A stretch of 64,000 bases of DNA from NCBI RefSeq assembly GCF_025464955.1, contig NZ_JAODNM010000057.1:1-64000 (forward strand), in the 5' to 3' direction. Shown piece after piece: positions 60,537-64,000 of the stretch. The stretch comes from Amycolatopsis sp. Its GTDB lineage: Bacteria > Actinomycetota > Actinomycetes > Mycobacteriales > Pseudonocardiaceae. Under the pieces are notes generated by a model. The model did no database searches. It saw only the letters and a list, made by a program, of their open reading frames with translations, and was not told the DNA's origin. A program made the position numbers and the translations under genes. Positions within the stretch are counted from its first letter, which is position 1; each line of letters opens with the position of its first letter.

Positions 60537-61826
60537 GTGAGTATCGACAGTCTTGCCGGTGGCCGGATGCGTGCCGTCACCGTGACGCGGCGCCCGGCGT
60601 CCCAGCGGGTGGTGATCACGGGACTCGGGGTGTTCTCCAGTATCGGCGTCGGAGCCGGCGAGTTCACGGCCGGCCTGCGGGCCGGCCGCAGCGGAGTCGC
60701 GCCCATCACCGCGTTCGACACCACTGGATTCGATCGCTCGCTCGGCTGCGAGGTGCGGGGCTTCGACCCGCACGAGTGGATCGAGCGCTGGGACGTCGAC
60801 CAGCTCGGCCGGGCGAGCCAGTTCTCCGTGGCGGCCGCCAGAATGGCCGTCCGGGACGCGGGCCTCGACGCGGGCGAGCTGCGCGACCTGCGGGTGCAGA
60901 TCTCCATCGGCACCACCGACGCCGAGTCGCACGATACCGACCGGCTGGCCGCCGACTGGGTCGCCGGCGGTCCCGAGAGCCTCGACCCGCTGACGGCCGG
61001 TCGGATCTCGGCCGGCCGGCTGTCCGCCGCGGTCGCCCACGAACTCGAACTGACCGACGCGGAGACGGTCACACTGGCCACCGCCTGTTCGGCCGGCAAC
61101 TACGCGATCGGCCACGGCTTCGACGCGATCCGGGTCGGCGATGCCGACATCGCGCTCTGCGGCGGCGCGGATGCCATGTGCCGCAAGTCCTTCACCGCGT
61201 TCTACCGGCTCGGCACCATCGCCCCCGACTGCTGCCGGCCGTTCGACAAGGATCGGCAGGGCATCCTGAACGGCGAGGGTGCCGGCGTCCTGGTGCTGGA
61301 GAGCCTGGAGTCCGCGCTGGCGCGTGGCGCGCGCATCCATGCCGAGGTACTCGGCTACGGCCTGAGCTGCGACGCGCACCACCCGGTCTCGCCGGAGCAG
61401 TCCAGCATCGAGCGCTGCATGCGCACGGCGCTGGACGACGCCGGTGTGCTTCCCGAACAGGTCGACCTGGTCTCCGCCCACGGCACCGGCACCAAGATGA
61501 ACGACGTCACCGAATCCCGCGCGATCCGTGCGGTCTACGACGGCAAGCCGCCGCGGGTCATCTCGCTGAAGTCCATGCTGGGCCACACCATGGGCGCCGC
61601 CAGCGCGCTCGCGGCCATCGCCTGCTCGCTCGCCATCACCGAGGGGTTCATCCCGCCGACGATCAACCACCGGGAGACCGATCCGGAGTGCGAGATCGAC
61701 TGCGTGCCCAACGAGTCGGTGCCCGCGGATCTGCGGGTGGTGCAGAACAACGGGCTCGCGTTCGCCGGCAACAACGCCGTGGTGGTGCTCGGCCGGTACG
61801 ACGAGTCCGCGGTGGTCGGGCAGTGA
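60537..61826 (+). CDS. Beta-ketoacyl-ACP synthase (FabF/KS-alpha-like), complete triad
   Basis: A 429-residue ketosynthase. RVVITGLGVFSSIGVGAGEF opens the fold, the nucleophile Cys is in TLATACSAGNYAIGH, and the two His residues lie in VSAHGTGTKMNDVTE and LKSMLGHTMGAASALAA. It elongates acyl-ACP with malonyl units. The type is nearer to KSs of reducing type II systems than to the aromatic KS-alpha at 63449. Start is a GTG; the leader MRAVTVTRRP could mark a later start. The stop overlaps the KR start. Confidence 0.85.
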   Translation: MSIDSLAGGRMRAVTVTRRPASQRVVITGLGVFSSIGVGAGEFTAGLRAGRSGVAPITAFDTTGFDRSLGCEVRGFDPHEWIERWDVDQLGRASQFSVAAARMAVRDAGLDAGELRDLRVQISIGTTDAESHDTDRLAADWVAGGPESLDPLTAGRISAGRLSAAVAHELELTDAETVTLATACSAGNYAIGHGFDAIRVGDADIALCGGADAMCRKSFTAFYRLGTIAPDCCRPFDKDRQGILNGEGAGVLVLESLESALARGARIHAEVLGYGLSCDAHHPVSPEQSSIERCMRTALDDAGVLPEQVDLVSAHGTGTKMNDVTESRAIRAVYDGKPPRVISLKSMLGHTMGAASALAAIACSLAITEGFIPPTINHRETDPECEIDCVPNESVPADLRVVQNNGLAFAGNNAVVVLGRYDESAVVGQ

Positions 61827-62572
61827 GCGCCGGGCCCGCCGCAGAACGCGGCGTCGCGCTGGTCAGCGGGGGATCGAGGGGCATCGGCCGGGCGGCCGTG
61901 CTGCGGCTCGCGAGGGACGGCTTCGACGTGGCGTTCTGCTACCACAGTGACGGCGGCGCGGCGGACGCGCTGGCCAAGGAGGTCGCCGATCTCGGCGTCC
62001 GGGTGGCGTCCAGCCAGGTCGACGTCAGCGACGCCGACCAGGTCCGCGCGTGGGTCGCCGCGACCGAGAGTGGCTTCGGCCCGATCGAGGTTGTCGTGAC
62101 CTCGGCTGGCATCGTCCGCGACCGGCCGCTCGTGATGATGTCCGACGAGGACTGGTCCCGGGTGATCGAGGTCAATCTCGACGGCACCTTCTCGGTGTGC
62201 CGAGCGGCCGTATTCCCGATGATGAAACGGAAGTCGGGCTGCGTCGTCACCCTGTCGTCGGTGGCGGGCGTCGCCGGCAACGCGACACAGACCAACTACT
62301 CGGCCGCCAAGGCCGGGATCATCGGCTTCACCAAGGCGATGGCCAAGGAGGTCGGCCGGTACGGCATCAGGGCCAACGTGGTGGCTCCCGGCTTCGTCGA
62401 GACCGACATGGTCGCCGGCCTGTCCGACACGCTGCGGGACAAGGCCCGCGGCAACGTCGCGCTCGGCCGGTTCGGCGCCGCCGAGGAGATCGCCGACGCA
62501 GTGTCCTACCTGGTTTCCGCGAGCTACGTCACCGGATCGGTGCTGCAGGTCGACGGCGGCCTGGCCCTCTGA
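61823..62572 (+). CDS. FabG-type beta-ketoacyl-ACP reductase
   Basis: A 249-residue SDR. GGSRGIGRAAVLRLARDGF is the NADPH loop, TSAGIVRDRPLVMM replaces NNAG by TSAG, and LSSVAGVAGNATQTNYSAAK has the Ser, Tyr and Lys active-site residues. RANVVAPGFVETDMV follows. It should reduce beta-keto groups made by the KS just upstream; with the hot-dog pair it forms a full reducing/dehydrating cycle. GTG start overlaps the KS stop by 4 bp. Confidence 0.9.
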   Translation: MSAGPAAERGVALVSGGSRGIGRAAVLRLARDGFDVAFCYHSDGGAADALAKEVADLGVRVASSQVDVSDADQVRAWVAATESGFGPIEVVVTSAGIVRDRPLVMMSDEDWSRVIEVNLDGTFSVCRAAVFPMMKRKSGCVVTLSSVAGVAGNATQTNYSAAKAGIIGFTKAMAKEVGRYGIRANVVAPGFVETDMVAGLSDTLRDKARGNVALGRFGAAEEIADAVSYLVSASYVTGSVLQVDGGLAL

Positions 62573-62590
62573 CAGAGCGGGGAGACAATC

Positions 62591-63070
62591 ATGGGCCAGA
62601 AGGTCCACAACGGACGGTGGACGACCGGCAACAGCGACGACGTCGTGCTGTTCCTGCTGGGAATCCGTATCAACAAGCTCACGGCCGTGCGCAAGTGGCT
62701 GCCGGTGATCAGGGCGCTGCCGCCGATGCTGGCGGAGCTGACCGAGCAGGCCGGCAGCGGGCTGCTGGCCAGCCGCACACAGATGTACGGCGTGCGCGAG
62801 CTGACGCTGTTGCAGTACTGGAGCAGCGTCAAGCAGCTGATGGACTTCGCCCACGACACCACCCATCGGCGCGCGTGGCGCGACTTTTACCGGATAGCCT
62901 CGCGCAGCTCCGAGGTCGGCATCTGGCATGAAACCTTCGTGGTGCCGGCGGGCCGCTACGAGTCCATCTACGGCAACGTGCCCACGCTGGGCCTGGCCAC
63001 CACCGGCGGCCTCACCCCGATCGGGCGTCGCAACGACTCGGCCCGCGCCCGGCTCGGCGAGACCGAGTGA
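62591..63070 (+). CDS. DUF4188 (monooxygenase-like) protein
   Basis: A 159-residue protein: DDVVLFLLGIRINKLTAVRK at the front, YGVRELTLLQYWSSVKQLMD in the middle, and WHETFVVPAGRYESIYGNVP near the end. This pattern is the one I associate with DUF4188 proteins, which have a dimeric alpha/beta-barrel fold and occur near aromatic polyketide oxygenases. Its reaction is not established. Lies 18 bp after the KR with GGGGAG upstream. Confidence 0.65.
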   Translation: MGQKVHNGRWTTGNSDDVVLFLLGIRINKLTAVRKWLPVIRALPPMLAELTEQAGSGLLASRTQMYGVRELTLLQYWSSVKQLMDFAHDTTHRRAWRDFYRIASRSSEVGIWHETFVVPAGRYESIYGNVPTLGLATTGGLTPIGRRNDSARARLGETE

Positions 63071-63125
63071 GCGCCGCGTCACCTGAGCCGGCCGACCACC
63101 TGTCAGAACTGCCAAGGAGGCACTC

Positions 63126-63452
63126 ATGCACAGCACTTTGATCGTGGCGCGGATGGCGCCCGGCGACGAGGGGGACGTCGCCGAGCTCTTCGGCGCGTTC
63201 GACGAGAGCGACATGCCGCACCGGATGGGCACTGGCCGTCGCCAGCTGTTTTCGTGCCGGGGCCTGTACTTCCACCTGCAGGACTTCGACACCGACGAGG
63301 GTGGCGAGGCGATCGAGCAGGCCAAGACCGAACCTGAGTTCGTGCGAATCAGCGCGGACCTCAAACCGTTCATCCAGGCGTACGACCCGGCGACCTGGCG
63401 CTCGCCCGCCGACGCGATGGCGCGGCGCTTCTACCACTGGAGTGCGAAGTGA
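63126..63452 (+). CDS. TcmI-family polyketide cyclase
   Basis: A 108-residue protein beginning MHSTLIVARMAPGDEGDVAE. MGTGRRQLFSCRGLYFHLQD and the C-terminal RSPADAMARRFYHW are characteristic of the TcmI/WhiE-type cyclases of pentangular and tetracenomycin-like polyketides. It should help close later rings of a poly-beta-keto chain. AAGGAGG precedes the ATG. The stop overlaps the KS-alpha GTG. Confidence 0.85.
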   Translation: MHSTLIVARMAPGDEGDVAELFGAFDESDMPHRMGTGRRQLFSCRGLYFHLQDFDTDEGGEAIEQAKTEPEFVRISADLKPFIQAYDPATWRSPADAMARRFYHWSAK

Positions 63453-64000
63453 GCCGTCGTGTTGTCATCACCGGCGTCGGTGTCCTCGCACCGGGCGGTG
63501 TCGGCCTGAAGAACTTCTGGAGCCTGCTCAGCGAGGGCCGCACCGCCACCCGCGGCATCACCTTCTTCGATCCGACGCCGTACCGGTCGCGGGTCGCCGC
63601 GGAGATCGACTTCGCCCCCGGTGAGCACGGCCTGTCACCGCAGGAGATCCGGCGGATGGACCGCGCGGCGCAGTTCGCCGTGGTGGCCGCGCGGGAGGCG
63701 ATCGCGGACAGCGGCCTCGAGCTGGCGGAGATCGACCCCTACCGGACCGGGGTGACCATCGGCAGCGCGGTCGGCGCGACCATGGGGCTGGACGAGGAGT
63801 ACCGGGTGGTCAGCGACGACGGCCGGATGCACCTGGTCGACCACAATTACGCGCCGCCGCACCTGTACAACTACTTCGTCCCCAGCTCGTTCGCCGCCGA
63901 GGTGGCGTGGGCGACCGGCGCGGAGGGACCGGCCACGGTCGTGTCCACCGGCTGTACGTCCGGGCTGGACTCCGTTGGTCACGCTGTCGAGCTGATCCGC
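63449..64000 (+). CDS. Aromatic type II PKS ketosynthase (KS-alpha), N-terminal part
   Basis: The first 184 residues are visible; the gene runs out of the window. RRVVITGVGVLAPGGVGLKN opens it. FDPTPYRSRVAAEIDF is typical of aromatic KS-alpha, and the nucleophile Cys appears in VVSTGCTSGLDSVGHA. It would build a poly-beta-keto chain with a chain-length factor and ACP that should lie to the right. GTG start overlaps the cyclase stop (GTGA). With the TcmI-like cyclase this suggests a multi-ring aromatic product. Confidence 0.9.
   Translation, partial: MSRRVVITGVGVLAPGGVGLKNFWSLLSEGRTATRGITFFDPTPYRSRVAAEIDFAPGEHGLSPQEIRRMDRAAQFAVVAAREAIADSGLELAEIDPYRTGVTIGSAVGATMGLDEEYRVVSDDGRMHLVDHNYAPPHLYNYFVPSSFAAEVAWATGAEGPATVVSTGCTSGLDSVGHAVELIR

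Larger units (their letters stand above)
50287..64000. mobile_element. Second tandem tRNA-Lys element carrying type II PKS genes (right end outside window)
   Basis: A tyrosine integrase remnant lies directly right of the second tRNA-derived repeat, in the same arrangement as the first element. Type II polyketide genes follow without a third copy of the 43-bp core up to 64000. The right boundary is therefore unknown, and it is an inference that the polyketide genes belong to the same element. Confidence 0.45.

Noticed and set aside
1..64000. CRISPR arrays and rRNA genes
   Set aside because: No regularly spaced short repeats or rRNA segments were seen anywhere in the window.

Overview
The window is high-GC actinomycete DNA, with GTG/TTG starts, frequent 1-4 bp gene overlaps, ESX/type VII secretion accessory genes and GT-C mannosyltransferases of mycolata-type envelopes. 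The whole picture suggests the family Pseudonocardiaceae (Amycolatopsis or a relative). This is an inference from gene style, not a database match.

Region 1 (1-24.2 kb) looks like resident chromosome. It holds a partial DUF222/HNH gene; a type VII secretion accessory and effector locus (EspG-like, small helical protein, PPE-like, EspC-like, YbaB-like, then a 1592-residue RHS polymorphic toxin); an AMP-dependent ligase; a secreted GH87 alpha-1,3-glucanase; an SRPBCC protein convergent with a TetR regulator; an Asp-box secreted protein; a GNAT plus two membrane mannosyltransferases in one operon; and a TetR/SDR pair with three copies of a TCTAC-N4-GTAGA operator. It ends at an intact tRNA-Lys(CTT) gene.

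Region 2 (24.25-50.29 kb) is an integrated element in that tRNA. The last 42 bases of the tRNA plus one base (43 bp) are repeated exactly at 50244-50286. A tyrosine integrase lies next to the tRNA, but a catalytic Arg of it reads as His. The cargo is a broken clpP-like gene, a large AfsR/SARP-type regulator, an SDR-like protein without catalytic residues, an MFS pump, an alpha/beta hydrolase, an IS701-like protein, an atypical response regulator, and a compact amino-group-carrier-protein (LysW) biosynthetic operon. That operon encodes a homocitrate-synthase-family enzyme, LysW, a LysX-type ATP-grasp ligase, LysY and LysZ homologues, a class I amidotransferase, a Leu/Glu-type dehydrogenase, an ANL ligase, an aminotransferase, a GguC-like FAH protein, two NtaA/SnaA-type flavin monooxygenases and an acyltransferase-3 protein. 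It resembles the LysW-mediated secondary-metabolite pathways known from Streptomyces, but lacks the transketolase and the M20-type release hydrolase expected from known systems. Its carrier ends in DWGQ instead of the usual EDWGE.

Region 3 (50.29-64 kb, open to the right) starts at the second att copy with a second, frameshifted integrase in the same orientation, so two elements appear to sit in tandem in one tRNA gene. The integrase's 5' end runs head-to-head into an acyl carrier protein gene. A type II polyketide locus follows: ACP, a Cys-less KS-like protein, an FMN reductase, a KASIII-like protein with a frameshifted partner, a malonyltransferase, a TetR/MFS pair, two hot-dog dehydratases, a full KS and a FabG-type KR. 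These look like a reducing starter-unit or polyene module. A DUF4188 protein, a TcmI-like cyclase and the start of an aromatic KS-alpha follow, cut by the window edge. A 27-bp repeat upstream of both the reductase and the MFS gene probably places both under the TetR protein.
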